Assembly: GCA_022071965.1 (NCBI GenBank)
Contig: JAJVIQ010000012.1
Location: forward strand, 51,918-115,917
Length of the DNA stretch: 64,000 nucleotides
Origin: Gammaproteobacteria bacterium
Lineage (GTDB): Bacteria > Pseudomonadota > Gammaproteobacteria > JAJPIJ01
Direction: 5' to 3'
The position numbers and the translations under genes were made by a program. The first letter of the stretch is position 1. Each line of letters opens with the position of its first letter. Under the pieces are notes generated by a model. That model did not search any database and was not told where the DNA came from. It saw nothing but the letters and a program-made list of their open reading frames with translations. Shown here piece by piece: positions 47,902 to 60,072 of the stretch.

Positions 47902-49335
47902 CTAAACGTCCCGCTGCTCGTCCGCGGAATTCTCCGCGGCATCGATATCAGTGGGCTCCGGCCCATCCGTGTCGAGCGTTCCGCCCTTGCGGAAGTCCGC
48001 CGCATTCAAATGGTGCTGTGCCAGCAGCTTGTAGAACTCGGTGCGATTGCGCCCGGCAATCCGCGCCGCGTTGGCGACGTGACCATTCGTGATGCGCAGC
48101 ACCCCGATGAGATAATTTCGCTCGAAGGCGTCCTTGGCCACCTTCAGCGTATGAATGCCCGTCGGCTCCTCCCTCAGCGCGCTCTTGGCCATGCTAAGGG
48201 GGATGATGTCGGTCTTGATGAGCGTTGTGCACAATTCCACCACGTTCATCAGTTGACGCACGTTCCCAGGCCACGGCGCAGCGAGCAGGTATTCGAGGGC
48301 ATCGGGCGCGAACCGCTTTTTCTTCGCGTTGCGCTTTTGCGCAATGCGATCAAGAAAAAAATCCAGCAGCGCCGGTATGTCCTCGCGCCGTTCGGCCAGA
48401 CTGGGCATGTGAAGCGGAACGACGTTGAGTCTGTAGTACAAATCTTCCCGGAAATCACCGCGTTTGACCGCCTCGGCGAGATCCTGATGCGTAGCGGAGA
48501 TCACCCGCACGTTGACCGGCACGCTGCGCGTGGAACCGACGGGTCTCACCTCGAAGTCCTGCAAGACGCGTAGCAGCTTGACCTGCAGGCCCAGCGGCAT
48601 ATCGCCGATCTCGTCGAGGAACAGCGTGCCACCATTCGCTGCCTGCAACAGCCCCTCGTGCCGGTTCATGGCGCCCGTGAACGCCCCGCGTTCATGGCCG
48701 AAGAGCTCCGATTCCAGGAGTTGCTCCGGTATGGCTCCGCAATTGACGCCGATAAAGGGTTTGTCACGGCGCGGGCTGGCTTCATGGATCGCCTTCGCCA
48801 ACACCTCCTTGCCCGTGCCCGTCTGCCCGCTGATGAAAACCGTGATATCGCTGTCGGCGAGGAGTTCGGCCTTTTCCAGCAACTCGGCCATCGCCGTGCT
48901 GCGGTAAATGATTCCGCCGCCGAACTTCGGTCTGGCCTCGGCAATGTCGGAAGAGAGTCGCAGTGCTCGGCTCACGTTGGAGAGTAGCGTCTCCTTCTCG
49001 ACGGGTTTGGTAAGGAAGGCGGCAATGCCCAGATGCATCGCCTTCATCGCCTCCGGGATCCCGGCCTGTCCGCTCAGCATGATGACCGGCATCAGAGGAT
49101 TGTTCGCATGAATCCGGCTGAGCAGCGTCATTCCGTCCATGCCTTCCATGTACAGATCGGTCAGGACGCAGTGCGGTCGCGACATGCCAAGGCGAGTCAG
49201 TGCCTCATCACCCGAGCTGGCCGTTATGACCGAGAATCCGCTCCCCTTGAGCCAAGTCGATAGCAACGCAACCATGTCGCTGTCATCGTCGACGATCAGC
49301 ACGCGATACGGTGTCGAGGTGTCGTTGGTTCCCAC
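47902..49335 (-). CDS. Sigma-54-dependent response regulator (NtrC family)
   Basis: A 477-residue activator. The receiver domain (11-125) has phospho-acceptor D60 and K110. The AAA+ domain (about 140-375) has Walker A GQTGTGKE (170-177), the sigma-54 contact loop GAFTGA (217-222), Walker [13 protein letters not shown] and [13 protein letters not shown]. The C-terminal Fis-like helix-turn-helix is [22 protein letters not shown], followed by an acidic tail. The start is GTG. Its receiver does not look like that of PrsR, the usual regulator of XrtA loci. It probably drives the -24/-12 promoter upstream of the EpsB-type gene. Confidence 0.95.
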   Translation of the reverse strand: MGTNDTSTPYRVLIVDDDSDMVALLSTWLKGSGFSVITASSGDEALTRLGMSRPHCVLTDLYMEGMDGMTLLSRIHANNPLMPVIMLSGQAGIPEAMKAMHLGIAAFLTKPVEKETLLSNVSRALRLSSDIAEARPKFGGGIIYRSTAMAELLEKAELLADSDITVFISGQTGTGKEVLAKAIHEASPRRDKPFIGVNCGAIPEQLLESELFGHERGAFTGAMNRHEGLLQAANGGTLFLDEIGDMPLGLQVKLLRVLQDFEVRPVGSTRSVPVNVRVISATHQDLAEAVKRGDFREDLYYRLNVVPLHMPSLAERREDIPALLDFFLDRIAQKRNAKKKRFAPDALEYLLAAPWPGNVRQLMNVVELCTTLIKTDIIPLSMAKSALREEPTGIHTLKVAKDAFERNYLIGVLRITNGHVANAARIAGRNRTEFYKLLAQHHLNAADFRKGGTLDTDGPEPTDIDAAENSADEQRDV

Positions 49336-49499
49336 GCCCAGTTCCCTGCCTCGTTGTGATGTCCCGCCACCCTGGTTTGTTTTTAATATTGCCAGGCTCT
49401 CATCTGTTATTGCGCCAGATCATATCATTATGCGATTCCCCAACACTTCTTTTCAGGTCGCGGTTCGTTGCGCACGCCGCAAGCGTTCTGCACGCGCCC

Positions 49500-51329
49500 T
49501 CATTCCACCGTGACGGACTTGGCCAGGTTGCGCGGCTGGTCTACGTCCGTGCCCTTGAGCACGGCGACGTGATAGGCGAGCAGTTGCAGGGGCACCGTGT
49601 ATATCATGGGGTCGGTCAGTTCATCGCCATGCGGCATCGGAATGACATTCACTCCGGGTTCGCTCGCGAAGCCGGCCTGGCGGTCGGCAAATACGTAGAG
49701 TTCGCCACCACGTGCCTTCACTTCCTGCAGGTTCGACTTGACCTTTTCCAACAGATGCCCATTCGGCGCAACGGCAATGACAGGCATGTTCTCATCGACC
49801 AGCGCCAACGGGCCATGTTTCAATTCACCCGCCGCGTAGGCTTCGGCGTGTATGTAGGAAATCTCCTTGAGCTTCAAGGCGCCCTCCATCGCCACCGGAT
49901 ACATCGGCCCACGCCCCAGGAACAGGGCGTGATCCCGGTGCATGAAGCGCTCCGCCAGTTCTTGCAGAGCCCCATCCTCCTTCAGTACATCATCGATCGC
50001 ACGCGCCGCTCCCTCAAGGCCACGCACGTAGCGACGTTCCTCGGCCTCCGGCAGACCGTTGCGGCGTGCCAGCAGCAGCATGACCAGCGCCAATGCCATG
50101 AGCTGGGTCGTGAATGCCTTGGTGCTGGCTACGCTGCGTTCCGGACCAGCGTGCGTCATCAACGTGATATCGGATTCACGCACCAGGGTGGATTCCGGCG
50201 CATTGCAGATCACCAGCGATCCCGCCAGCGACTGGGTCTTGGCATGACGCAGCGCTTCGAGCGTATCGGCTGTCTCGCCGGATTGGGAAACCGTGATGAA
50301 TAGGGTGTCCGCTTCGATCACCGGATCGCGATAGCGGAACTCGCTGGCCAGCTCGACCACGCACGGCACTTTCGCGAACTGCTCGAACCAGTAGCGAGCG
50401 ACCATGCCGGCATGTGCCGACGTACCGCAGGCGACAATGCGAACGCGCTCGACGCGCGCCAGCAACTCGGCTGCGCGCGGACCGAGGCATGCCTCCAGCA
50501 CCCGGCCATCGGCCGTCCTGCCCTGCAAGGTGTTGGCGAGCGCAAGCGGCTGCTCGAAGATCTCCTTTTGCATGAAGTGACGGTACTCGCCCTTGTCGAC
50601 GGCGCCCGCGTTGAGGGTAGAGAGATGTTCCTTGCGAATCACCGGCTGCCCGTCGCGGTCGAAGACGACATATCCGTCAGTCGTCATCTCGGCAAGATCG
50701 CCCTCGTCAAGATAGACGATGCGACTGGTGACGCTTACAAGGGCCGTGGCGTCGGACGCCGCGAACATCTCGCCGATGCCGACTCCGATTGCAAGTGGCG
50801 AACCGCGGCGCGCGAGCAGAATCCGATTCGGTTCGGTCGCGCTGATGACTGCCAGCGCATAGGCACCGCTTATCCGCTTCACTGCCGCAAGCATCGCGGC
50901 GCGCAGGTTCAACCCCTCCTGCATCAACGCCTGCACCAGGTGGGCGACGACTTCCGTGTCGGTATCCGACGTGAACTCGAATCCCTTCGCCTTCAGCTCC
51001 GTGCGAAGTTCCTCGTGATTCTCGATGATGCCGTTGTGTACGACAGCGACGTCGTTCGAAACATGCGGATGGGCATTACGTTCTGCCGGCGCGCCGTGAG
51101 TCGCCCAGCGTGTATGAGCGATCCCGCTGGCTCCGTGCAGGGGATTCTCCTCGACGGATTTGCGAAGGCCGACTACCTTGCCAAGCACGCGCCGCCGCTC
51201 GATGTGGCGCGTGCCATTGAGTACGGCGAGGCCGGCGGAGTCGTATCCGCGGTACTCCAGCCGCTGCAGACCTTCTATCAGTATCGGAGCGACATCCCGT
51301 TGCGCCACTGCGCCGACGATTCCACACAT
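49500..51329 (-). CDS. glmS: Glutamine--fructose-6-phosphate aminotransferase
   Basis: A 609-residue GlmS, full length. The nucleophile C2 is exposed after Met removal (MCGIVGAVAQRDV). The glutaminase domain has HTRWATHG and HNGIIENH. Two SIS isomerase domains follow, with VACGTSAHAG, SQSGETADTL and SVASTKAFTTQ, and the C-terminus LAKSVTVE is the conserved lid. It makes glucosamine-6-phosphate, the entry to UDP-GlcNAc for peptidoglycan, LPS and the adjacent polysaccharide. It is preceded by the Sel1 lipoprotein gene by 15 bases. No glmS ribozyme was recognised upstream. Confidence 0.97.
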   Translation of the reverse strand: MCGIVGAVAQRDVAPILIEGLQRLEYRGYDSAGLAVLNGTRHIERRRVLGKVVGLRKSVEENPLHGASGIAHTRWATHGAPAERNAHPHVSNDVAVVHNGIIENHEELRTELKAKGFEFTSDTDTEVVAHLVQALMQEGLNLRAAMLAAVKRISGAYALAVISATEPNRILLARRGSPLAIGVGIGEMFAASDATALVSVTSRIVYLDEGDLAEMTTDGYVVFDRDGQPVIRKEHLSTLNAGAVDKGEYRHFMQKEIFEQPLALANTLQGRTADGRVLEACLGPRAAELLARVERVRIVACGTSAHAGMVARYWFEQFAKVPCVVELASEFRYRDPVIEADTLFITVSQSGETADTLEALRHAKTQSLAGSLVICNAPESTLVRESDITLMTHAGPERSVASTKAFTTQLMALALVMLLLARRNGLPEAEERRYVRGLEGAARAIDDVLKEDGALQELAERFMHRDHALFLGRGPMYPVAMEGALKLKEISYIHAEAYAAGELKHGPLALVDENMPVIAVAPNGHLLEKVKSNLQEVKARGGELYVFADRQAGFASEPGVNVIPMPHGDELTDPMIYTVPLQLLAYHVAVLKGTDVDQPRNLAKSVTVE

Positions 51330-51344
51330 CTATGCGATCCTCAC

Positions 51345-51881
51345 CTATTCGTCCAGTTCACCGTTCGACATCACGCGCTTGAGTATCCCCTTGGAAACCA
51401 GGTACGCCTTGATGCGCTGTTCGGAGAGCTTGCAGTGGCTGGGCGTCATCTCGCCCATCATCGACTGGCGGGCCTCCTCCGCCTTGGGATTGCCGTTCCT
51501 CGACGCCACGTAATACCAGCCGTAGGCAAGCCCATTGTCCTGCGGCACGCCGTGGCCCAGGTAATACATGGTCCCGAGATTGCGCTGAGCGTCCGGATTG
51601 CCGTTCTCGGCCGCCTGCTTGTACCACTTCGCCGCCTCCGCGTAGTCCTGCTGTACCCCCAGTCCGAGCTGGTAGTGGACCCCCAGATAGTTCTGGGCAA
51701 CGGCGTCGCCTTCTTCGGCCCGTTTGCGCCAGATTTCAAGTGCCGTGGCGTAATCTCCCCGCTGAAACGCCGCCTCCGCGCCGGCGCTCGATTGTCCGCA
51801 CCCCCCGATGCTGATGAGGCAAAAAAAGCAAAGTCCAAGCCAGAACGGTCGTATACGGCCCAATGTAGCCTGCATATGCAT
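51345..51881 (-). CDS. Sel1-repeat lipoprotein
   Basis: A 178-residue exported protein. A hydrophobic signal (FWLGLCFFCLISIGGC) ends in a lipobox-like IGGC, so it is probably lipid-anchored. Three Sel1-like repeats follow (WRKRAEEGDAVAQNYLGVHY, YKQAAENGNPDAQRNLGTMY, and a third around YYVASRNGNPKAEEA). These helical repeats mediate protein contacts. The start at 51881 follows AGAAGG at 5 bases; the longer upstream frame is not supported. It lies directly upstream of glmS. Function unknown. Confidence 0.88.
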   Translation of the reverse strand: MHMQATLGRIRPFWLGLCFFCLISIGGCGQSSAGAEAAFQRGDYATALEIWRKRAEEGDAVAQNYLGVHYQLGLGVQQDYAEAAKWYKQAAENGNPDAQRNLGTMYYLGHGVPQDNGLAYGWYYVASRNGNPKAEEARQSMMGEMTPSHCKLSEQRIKAYLVSKGILKRVMSNGELDE

Positions 51882-52211
51882 ATCAGCCTTCTTCGTCGAG
51901 TGGTATTGATGATGTGCCAGGTGCCGCCCGAGCGGGCCCCCTGCCTGGGTTGATTGGCGCCCCTCCTCCCCGCAATACTGGGGCGAGCAGGTGTCGTGAT
52001 CAAGCGACGGCCAAGGAATATGGGGAAAATTCTGATTCAGCTCTTGATCCGGACTGCCGCCGCCGGGCACGGAGCGATTGAATACAACTTGACCATTGGC
52101 CGCAACAAGGCAGTACGATCGAGTTGAAGGTGTTTGTCTGGAGAGAGGCCGCTCGCACAGAGGCGAGCCGGCATTTGAACCCCATCACGCGCTCAGCGTA
52201 CGTCGAAAGAG

Positions 52212-52290
<79 letters not shown>

Positions 52291-52393
52291 AAAAGGAAAG
52301 CCGGAACAGCTTGGGACGATACACGAATAACCGTCGCGACGCCAACCTCCACACCACGCGGCTGGCGGGCTCCGGGGACGGGCCGACGAAGGC

Positions 52394-52750
52394 CTAGCGC
52401 TTCAGAAGATTGAGTACTTCCTCGAGCTCCGTGCGAAGCTGCCGGATGATCTGTTGGCTGATATTGGAATCGGCTCTGATTTCATCGCCGGAGAGCCGCT
52501 GACGTGCGCCGCCGATCGTAAATCCCTGCTCGTACAACAGGCTGCGGATCTGCCTGATCAGAATGACGTCCTGACGCTGGTAGTAGCGCCGGTTGCCGCG
52601 TCGTTTGATGGGTTTGAGCTGGGGAAATTCCTGCTCCCAGTAACGCAGCACGTGCGGCTTGACCGCACACAGATCACTTACTTCACCGATAGTGAAGTAG
52701 CGCTTTCCAGGTATTGCCGGTAATTCGTTATTGTTCGACGCTTCCAGCAT
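52394..52750 (-). CDS. MerR-family transcriptional regulator (ihfA-linked)
   Basis: A 118-residue regulator. The winged helix-turn-helix is [28 protein letters not shown] in two parts (about 18-45), followed by the wing [14 protein letters not shown] and a C-terminal helix for dimerisation. It lacks the cysteines of the metal-sensing members. This small MerR protein after ihfA is conserved across many Gammaproteobacteria, and its ligand is unknown. It overlaps the end of ihfA by 23 bases. Confidence 0.93.
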   Translation of the reverse strand: MLEASNNNELPAIPGKRYFTIGEVSDLCAVKPHVLRYWEQEFPQLKPIKRRGNRRYYQRQDVILIRQIRSLLYEQGFTIGGARQRLSGDEIRADSNISQQIIRQLRTELEEVLNLLKR

Positions 52751-53030
52751 ACGCCTCGACTCTCGCTTTCAGTTTTTGCCCCGGCCTGAAGGTTACCACC
52801 CGTCGCGCAGAGATCGGGATCTCCTCGCCGGTCTTGGGATTTCGGCCAGGGCGCTGGTTCTTGTCCCGCAGATCGAAGTTTCCGAAGCCCGAGAGCTTCA
52901 CGTGCTGACCGTTTTCCAGAGCCGCCCGGATCTCCTCGAAAAAGAGCTCCACAAGCTCCTTGGCCTCGCGCTTGTTGAGGCCAAGCTCCTCGAAGAGCTT
53001 CTCGGCCATATCCGCTTTTGTCAGCGCCAT
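52728..53030 (-). CDS. ihfA: Integration host factor subunit alpha
   Basis: A 100-residue HU/IHF fold protein. The N-terminus [18 protein letters not shown] and the beta-arm region [20 protein letters not shown], with the DNA-intercalating proline in GRNPKTGE, are those of IhfA. With IhfB it bends DNA and often assists sigma-54 promoters, which are expected in the EPS locus here. The start overlaps the pheT stop by one base (TGATG), so translation is coupled. Confidence 0.97.
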   Translation of the reverse strand: MALTKADMAEKLFEELGLNKREAKELVELFFEEIRAALENGQHVKLSGFGNFDLRDKNQRPGRNPKTGEEIPISARRVVTFRPGQKLKARVEAYAGSVEQ

Positions 53031-55423
53031 CAGGAATCCCTCAACACCGCCCCCAGCCGCGTTCCGAGTTCCTCTACGATTACAGCGACCTGTGCGTCGA
53101 TATCTTTATCTATTAGAGTGCTCGAAACACCTTGAAAAATCAAGCCCAACGCGACGCTTTTTTTCCCCGAATCAATGCCTTCGCCCTCATATACGTCAAA
53201 TAACTGAAGGTCACGAAGGTAGGGCGGGGCGCTGGAACGTGCGGTCTGCAGTATCTCGGCGGCGGATATTTCGAGGGCGACGGTAATGCTGAGGTCACGG
53301 CGCACCAATGGGAATCGGGGTACAGGCTGGTAGCGCGGCACGCCCGGCGACGGTAACGCATCGAGTTCGATATCGAACAGGTAGGTGGGCGCTCTTATAT
53401 CAAATTCATCATATAAATCAGGATGTAGCGCTCCAAGGATGGCGACCCTCCGGCCTGCGAGGGCAATCTCCACCGCCTGTCCCGGGTGCAACGCCGTGTG
53501 ACTGGCCGTCCGGTGCTCCCAAGTAGCCCGCGGGGCCAGCACTTCCAGTACCGTGGCGACATCGCCCTTCAGATCGAAAAGGTCCACCCCCAGGGATCGG
53601 GCCCCCCATTGCTCCGGCCACGAAGCTCCGCTGACTATCCCAGACAACTTGTTGATTTGTCGCAGGCCATCACTCCGCTTCTCGAAGCCTCCTCCGGTTT
53701 CGAAGAGCCTCACTCGGGTCTGCTGACGGCTGAGGTTGTAGTTCAATGCCTGCAGCAGCCCGGTCCAGAGGCTGGTTCGCATCACCGCCATGTCGGCCGA
53801 AATCGGATTGGCAAGTTCAATGCCTGCCACCGCCCCAAGACCGACGGCCGTGTCCCGCCTTGCGGCCACGAAACTGTAAGTTATGACCTCCTGATAGCCA
53901 CGCTGGACCAAGGCTTCACGTGCCCGAAGGATCCGCGCGACCCCTCCCTCCGCAACCCGGTTCAGGCCAATGGGGCCGCCCGGCATGCGCGCGGGAACGA
54001 ACTCGTAACCGTCGATACGTGCCACCTCCTCGATGAGATCGGCCTCAATCGTGATGTCCGCCCGGCTCGCGGGAGGCATAACCAGCCATTCGTCTCCAGC
54101 TCCAGCCGCCCGAACCTGCATGCGGAGGCGACCGAGGATTCCTTTGACGGTTGCTTGGTCCGGGGCGTACCCCAGCACGCGCTGAAGGCGGGAATAGCGA
54201 AGCCTGAGTGGCGCGCGCGCCGGCAACTGCTCGCTGTGGGCCACCTCGCTGAGCGGGCCAGCCTCTCCGCCACAGATCTCCAGGACTAGCCGCGTGGCCC
54301 GCTCCGCCGCCGCCGCCTGCACCTCAAAATCCACACCCCGCTCGAAGCGCTGCGAGGAGTCGGTCTGCAACCTGTATCGACGCCCACGACCCGCGATAGC
54401 AGCGGGGGAGAAGTATGCGCTCTCCAGGAAGATATCTCGCGTCCGGGCGGTGACGGCCGAATCCGCCCCACCCATGATGCCGGCCAGCGCCACGGCTCGC
54501 CCGTGATCGGCGATCACGAGCGTGTCATCCGAAAGCTCCAGCACCTGCCCATCGAGCAGGGTGATCCGCTCCCCCTGGCGAGCACGCCGCACATCGATGC
54601 CCCCCTCGAGCAGGCCCAGATCGAAGGCATGCATCGGCTGCCCGAGTTCGAGCATGACGTAGTTGGTGATGTCCACGACCGGATGGACAGGTCGCAGGCC
54701 GGAACGGCGCAGCCTCTCGGTCATCCACAACGGCGTGACGGCCGTGGGATCGATCCCTCGCACGATACGTCCGACGTAACGCGGGCAGGCCGCGGCATCG
54801 GACACGACCACGGGTAACGCCTCCTCGACGGTCGCAGGCACTCGTGCGATCCTCGGGCCCTTTGCCGCCAGGCCGTACTCGGCACCCACCTCGCGGGCGA
54901 TGCCGAGGACACTCATGCAATCGCCGCGATTCGGCGTCACGTTCAACTCGATGCTGCAGTCATCGAGCTTCAGGAATTCGCGAATATCGGCGCCGGGCAC
55001 TGCATCCGACGGTAGCTCCAGTACCCCCGCGGCTCTGTCCGCCAAACCCAATTCCGCCGCGGAGCAGAGCATGCCCTCGGACTCGACACCGCGCACCTTC
55101 GAGCGCGAGATCCGTTTGTCGCCGGGCAACACTGCGCCCAGGCGCGCCAGCGGGACCCGCATGCCGTCGGTCACGTTCGTCGCGCCTGTGACGATCCGCA
55201 GGCGCTCGCCGTGACCGATGTCGGCGGTGCAAATGCGCAGGCGTTCCGCCTCGGGATGTCTGCGCAAATTGCCAATGACGGCCACGCACACTCCGGCGAA
55301 TGCCGGCGCGACCGCGGTAACGGACTCAACCTCGAGTCCGGACATCGTCAGACGCTCGGCCAGGTCCGTGGTTGAAACCGGAGGGTTGACCATCTCGCGC
55401 AACCATTGCTCACTGAATTTCAT
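53030..55423 (-). CDS. pheT: Phenylalanyl-tRNA synthetase beta subunit
   Basis: A 797-residue PheT of normal bacterial length. It has the EMAP-like tRNA-binding domain (about 40-150, [20 protein letters not shown]), the B3/B4 editing domain (about 210-380, [22 protein letters not shown]), the B5 domain and the C-terminal anticodon-binding fold. It pairs with PheS to charge tRNA-Phe in the cytoplasm. It follows pheS by 46 bases. Confidence 0.98.
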   Translation of the reverse strand: MKFSEQWLREMVNPPVSTTDLAERLTMSGLEVESVTAVAPAFAGVCVAVIGNLRRHPEAERLRICTADIGHGERLRIVTGATNVTDGMRVPLARLGAVLPGDKRISRSKVRGVESEGMLCSAAELGLADRAAGVLELPSDAVPGADIREFLKLDDCSIELNVTPNRGDCMSVLGIAREVGAEYGLAAKGPRIARVPATVEEALPVVVSDAAACPRYVGRIVRGIDPTAVTPLWMTERLRRSGLRPVHPVVDITNYVMLELGQPMHAFDLGLLEGGIDVRRARQGERITLLDGQVLELSDDTLVIADHGRAVALAGIMGGADSAVTARTRDIFLESAYFSPAAIAGRGRRYRLQTDSSQRFERGVDFEVQAAAAERATRLVLEICGGEAGPLSEVAHSEQLPARAPLRLRYSRLQRVLGYAPDQATVKGILGRLRMQVRAAGAGDEWLVMPPASRADITIEADLIEEVARIDGYEFVPARMPGGPIGLNRVAEGGVARILRAREALVQRGYQEVITYSFVAARRDTAVGLGAVAGIELANPISADMAVMRTSLWTGLLQALNYNLSRQQTRVRLFETGGGFEKRSDGLRQINKLSGIVSGASWPEQWGARSLGVDLFDLKGDVATVLEVLAPRATWEHRTASHTALHPGQAVEIALAGRRVAILGALHPDLYDEFDIRAPTYLFDIELDALPSPGVPRYQPVPRFPLVRRDLSITVALEISAAEILQTARSSAPPYLRDLQLFDVYEGEGIDSGKKSVALGLIFQGVSSTLIDKDIDAQVAVIVEELGTRLGAVLRDS

Positions 55424-55469
55424 CGTTCAAGTCACGGAATCCCCAGGCCGTCGATTACGCCGCTTCCGT

Positions 55470-56525
<1,056 letters not shown>

Positions 56526-56567
56526 TCAGACCGGCGCAGCCAAGACAGCGCCGGGGCGTTCGAACGA

Positions 56568-56927
56568 TTACGGGGCCAGTGCTGCCTTCGCCTTTTCCGC
56601 CAACTGCCCAAAGGCCTGCCGGTCGAACACGGCCAGGTCGGCTAGAACCTTGCGATCGATCTCGATCGAGGCCTTGTTCAGGCCGTCAATCATACGGCTG
56701 TAGGACAGGCCGAACATGCGCGCCGCCGCGTTGATGCGTTGTATCCACAGCGCACGGAATTCGCGCTTGCGCACCTTGCGGTCGCGATAGGCATACTGGC
56801 CGGCACGCGTGACCGCCTGCTTGGCCATGCGCACCACGTTGCGGCGGAACCCGCGATAACCCTTGGATTGCTCCAGTATCTTCTTGTGGCGTGCCCGCGC
56901 GGTGACGCCTCTCTTGACTCGTGCCAT
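56568..56927 (-). CDS. rplT: 50S ribosomal protein L20
   Basis: A 119-residue L20 of standard length, starting [19 protein letters not shown] and containing [20 protein letters not shown]. It binds 23S rRNA during early assembly and in many bacteria represses the infC-rpmI-rplT operon by binding its mRNA. It lies 24 bases after rpmI. Confidence 0.98.
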   Translation of the reverse strand: MARVKRGVTARARHKKILEQSKGYRGFRRNVVRMAKQAVTRAGQYAYRDRKVRKREFRALWIQRINAAARMFGLSYSRMIDGLNKASIEIDRKVLADLAVFDRQAFGQLAEKAKAALAP

Positions 56928-56951
56928 CTCGAAATTCCTTCAGAAAATATG

Positions 56952-57152
56952 CTACAACGAATGCGGAAGCAGCGGTCGCACGCGCCCGTGATCGGCGTCA
57001 TGTATGACCACGGTGCCGCTCAGCCGGCGTTTGCGCTTGGAACTCTTGCCGGTGAGCAAGTGCCGCTTGTTGGTCTTGCGGTGCTTCACGGTGCCAGACG
57101 GCGCGACCTTCAGGCGCTTCTTCGCACCGCTGTTACTCTTGAGTTTCGGCAT
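56952..57152 (-). CDS. rpmI: 50S ribosomal protein L35
   Basis: A 66-residue basic protein starting MPKLKSNSGAKKRLKV and containing RHLLTGKSSKRKRRL, as in L35. It lies between infC (42 bases) and rplT (24 bases) in the conserved operon. Confidence 0.97.
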   Translation of the reverse strand: MPKLKSNSGAKKRLKVAPSGTVKHRKTNKRHLLTGKSSKRKRRLSGTVVIHDADHGRVRPLLPHSL

Positions 57153-57194
57153 TGCTCGTTACTCCAGGCTCTACTTCCCAAAAAATCGCACAAT

Positions 57195-57716
57195 CTATTG
57201 CGCCCGCTTTGGCGCAATCATCATGACCATCTGTTTGCCTTCCAGGCGCGGAAACTGCTCGACCACGCCCAGCGCCGAGAGGTCCTCCTCGATGCGCTTG
57301 AGCACTTTCGCTCCGAGATCCTGATGCATCAACTCGCGCCCGCGAAATCGCAGCGTCACCTTGACCTTGTCGCCCTCCTCCAGAAAGCGCGTCATGTTGC
57401 GCAGCTTGATCTGGTAGTCACCCTCCTCCGTGCCGGGCCGGATCTTCATCTCCTTGATCTGGATCTGCTTCTGCTTGCGCTTTGCAGCGTGCTTCTTCTT
57501 GTTCTGCTCGAACAGAAACTTGCCGAAGTCCATCACCCGGCATACGGGCGGATCGGCCGTCGGTACAATCTCCACCAAATCGAGCTGGCTTTCCTCGGCG
57601 ATGCGCTGCGCCTGCTCCGTCGGTACCACCCCGACATTCTCACCGTCGGGGCCAATCAGGCGCACCTCGCGTGCGGTGATCTGTTCGTTGACGCGGTTCT
57701 TCTTGTCGTTGCTGAT
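57195..57716 (-). CDS. infC: Translation initiation factor IF-3 (ATC start codon)
   Basis: IF-3 of 173 residues. The frame upstream of the first internal Met/Val start continues with [16 protein letters not shown], which matches the conserved IF-3 N-terminus (RVNEQI-RA-EVRLIG), so the true start lies at 57716. The codon there is ATC, with AGGAG 7 bases upstream. Rare AUU/AUC/AUA starts are a known IF-3 autoregulatory device: IF-3 discriminates against its own start codon. The C-terminal domain [19 protein letters not shown] and [10 protein letters not shown] are intact. It begins 13 bases after the thrS stop. Confidence 0.95.
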   Translation of the reverse strand: MSNDKKNRVNEQITAREVRLIGPDGENVGVVPTEQAQRIAEESQLDLVEIVPTADPPVCRVMDFGKFLFEQNKKKHAAKRKQKQIQIKEMKIRPGTEEGDYQIKLRNMTRFLEEGDKVKVTLRFRGRELMHQDLGAKVLKRIEEDLSALGVVEQFPRLEGKQMVMMIAPKRAQ

Positions 57717-57729
57717 GACTGGACTCCTC

Positions 57730-59649
57730 TCAATGCGTGCGGCTGCGGTTGGCGATATCGGTACGCAGACGCTCGCTGAATTGATCCAATGTCATCGCGC
57801 CCAAGTCTTCTCCGCGTCGCGTCCGCACGGCTACGGTCTGGTTTTCCATTTCCCGTCCGCCGGTAACCAGCAGATACGGGACACGCTGCAGCGTGTGCTC
57901 GCGGATTTTAAGGCCGATCTTCTCGTTTCTCAAGTCAGCTTCGACCCTGAATCCTTGTTTTTTCAGCTTTTCCGCCACGGCGGCGGCGTATTCGGCATGG
58001 GCGTCCGTGATGCTCAGCGTCACCGCCTGCACCGGCGCCAGCCACGGTGGGAAGACCCCGGCGTAATCCTCGATGAGAATGCCGATAAAACGCTCCATCG
58101 ACCCCAGCACCGCGCGGTGGAGCATGACCGGACGATGGCGTTGGCCGTCCTCGCCGACGAATTCCGCGCCCAGTCGCTCGGGCAACGCGAAATCGAGCTG
58201 GATCGTGCCGCACTGCCAGATCCGACCAAGGCAGTCCTTGAGCGAAAACTCGATCTTGGGCCCGTAGAAGGCGCCCTCGCCAGGATTTAGGCCCCATTTC
58301 AATGACTTGTCATCAAGAGCCTTGGCGAGGGCGGCCTCCGCCTTGTCCCATTGAGTGTCGGTGCCAATCCGCTTGGGGGGTCGCGTGGAAAGCGTCACCT
58401 GTATCTCCATGAATCCGAAGTCGGCGTAGACCTGCCGTAGCAGGTCGATAAAGGCGCTCGATTCGGACAGAATCTGGTCCTCGGTGCAGAAGATGTGGGC
58501 ATCATCCTGGACGAACCCGCGGACCCGCATCAGCCCGTGCAACGCACCCGAGGGCTCGTTGCGGTGGCAGGAACCGAACTCCGCCAGCCGCAATGGCAGG
58601 TCGCGGTAACTTTTGACGCCCTGGTTGTAGATCTGCACGTGACCCGGGCAGTTCATCGGCTTGACCGCGTAGTCGCGATTCTCGGAGCTCGTCGTGAACA
58701 TGTGCTCATGGTAGTTCTCCCAGTGGCCGGAGCGCTCCCATAGCACGCGGTCCATGACCGTCGGGGTCCGGACTTCTTCGTAGCCATGCTGCCAAAGCAG
58801 ATGCCGCAGGTATTGCTCAATCTGCTGCCAGATCACCCACCCCTTGGGATGCCAGAAGACCATGCCCGGGGCCTCTTCCTGCAGGTGAAAGAGGCCCAGC
58901 GATTTTCCCAGCTTGCGATGGTCCCGCTTCTCGGCCTCCTCGAGCCGATGCAGGTATTGTTTCAGCGACTTCTCGTCCGGCCATGCCGTGCCGTAGATCC
59001 GCTGCAGCATCTCGTTGCGCGAATCACCTCGCCAGTAGGCGCCGGCGATCTTCATCAGCTTGAAGGCCGGGATCCTGCCGGTGCTGGGAACGTGCGGCCC
59101 ACGGCACAGGTCGATGAAATCCCCCTGGCTGTAAAGCGAAATGGCCTCATTGGCGGGGATCGAGGCGATAATCTCGGCCTTGTATGCCTCACCCATGCCG
59201 CGGAAGAACTCGACCGCCTTGTCGCGCTCCATCACCCGACGCTCGACACGATGGTCCGCGGCGGCCAGCTCCTTCATCTTCGCCTCGATCTTCTCCAGAT
59301 CCTCCGGTGTGAAGGGGCGCTTGTAGGAAAAGTCGTAGTAGAATCCGTCCTCGATCACCGGGCCGATCGTGACCTGCGCGTCCGGATAGAGGCTCTTCAC
59401 CGCCTGGGCCAACAGGTGGGCGCAACTGTGACGGATGACCTCGAGGCCATCCGGATCTTTCGCCGTTACGAGTGCAAGCCTGGCATCACGATCGATGAGA
59501 TACGAGGTATCGACAAGCCTCCCGTCGACCCGCGCGGCAACGGCCGCCCTGGCCAGACTTGGGCCTATGGACGCGGCCACATCGGCGGCGGTCACGGGGT
59601 GATCGAAGTGGCGCTGACTGCCGTCAGGCAGGGTGATCGCTACTGACAT
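57730..59649 (-). CDS. thrS: Threonyl-tRNA synthetase
   Basis: A 639-residue class II synthetase. The TGS domain is at 1-60 ([14 protein letters not shown]) and the editing domain has HSCAHLLAQ, with its HxxxH-like zinc site near 70-80. Catalytic motif 2 is [22 protein letters not shown], with MNCPGH carrying the zinc Cys and motif 3 near the end of the core. The C-terminal anticodon-binding domain holds [20 protein letters not shown]. The ATG at 59649 follows AGGAGA at 8 bases. It leads the infC operon, as in other Gammaproteobacteria. Confidence 0.98.
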   Translation of the reverse strand: MSVAITLPDGSQRHFDHPVTAADVAASIGPSLARAAVAARVDGRLVDTSYLIDRDARLALVTAKDPDGLEVIRHSCAHLLAQAVKSLYPDAQVTIGPVIEDGFYYDFSYKRPFTPEDLEKIEAKMKELAAADHRVERRVMERDKAVEFFRGMGEAYKAEIIASIPANEAISLYSQGDFIDLCRGPHVPSTGRIPAFKLMKIAGAYWRGDSRNEMLQRIYGTAWPDEKSLKQYLHRLEEAEKRDHRKLGKSLGLFHLQEEAPGMVFWHPKGWVIWQQIEQYLRHLLWQHGYEEVRTPTVMDRVLWERSGHWENYHEHMFTTSSENRDYAVKPMNCPGHVQIYNQGVKSYRDLPLRLAEFGSCHRNEPSGALHGLMRVRGFVQDDAHIFCTEDQILSESSAFIDLLRQVYADFGFMEIQVTLSTRPPKRIGTDTQWDKAEAALAKALDDKSLKWGLNPGEGAFYGPKIEFSLKDCLGRIWQCGTIQLDFALPERLGAEFVGEDGQRHRPVMLHRAVLGSMERFIGILIEDYAGVFPPWLAPVQAVTLSITDAHAEYAAAVAEKLKKQGFRVEADLRNEKIGLKIREHTLQRVPYLLVTGGREMENQTVAVRTRRGEDLGAMTLDQFSERLRTDIANRSRTH

Positions 59650-59702
59650 CGCGCTGCTCTCCTCGGTGGCCTCCACGAACGGCCATCCTCATCGGATACT
59701 CG

Positions 59703-59726
59703 AAAAAAAACACCGCCATCGCGGTG
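59703..59726 (-). terminator. Rho-independent terminator after tRNA-Val
   Basis: On the minus strand CACCGC-GATG-GCGGTG is followed by eight T residues. It ends the tRNA-Val transcript before thrS. Confidence 0.88.
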
Positions 59727-59739
59727 CCGGTAATGGAAT

Positions 59740-59816
59740 TGGTAGGCGCGATTGGACTCGAACCAACGACCCCCACCATGTCAAGGTGGTGCTCTAACCA
59801 ACTGAGCTACGCGCCT
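59740..59816 (-). tRNA. tRNA-Val (anticodon GAC)
   Basis: A 77-base cloverleaf with acceptor stem AGGCGCG/CGCGCCT, D-loop AGTTGGTTAG, anticodon loop TTGACAT giving GAC, T-loop TTCGAGT and an encoded CCA. A strong terminator follows. Confidence 0.97.
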
Positions 59817-60072
59817 GTCGTTACAGGGCCACGCAGGATACCGGAAAAACCCCTGGTGTTGAAGCGCGGAACGATCCACGTCGCCGGGGCGGCCGTCTAA
59901 GGACCGGCGTGGCGGCATGAAAACCCCCTGCTTGGATGTGCATCACCGTGAACGCAGCGACGTGGGCATCGCCTGTTCGACGCTCACCGGCTCGAGCAAA
60001 GCGCCGACTGCGGGCGGGCCGGCGGCACCGACCCGCCATGGGCAGCCACCATCTGCGGCCAGAATCATGGCC

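Noticed and set aside
47902..49335. PrsR identity (PEP-CTERM-box regulator) for the sigma-54 activator
   Set aside because: The receiver reads [12 protein letters not shown] and the protein is paired with an HPt and a CHASE hybrid kinase, unlike the PrsK/PrsR pair. Only the general NtrC class is supported.
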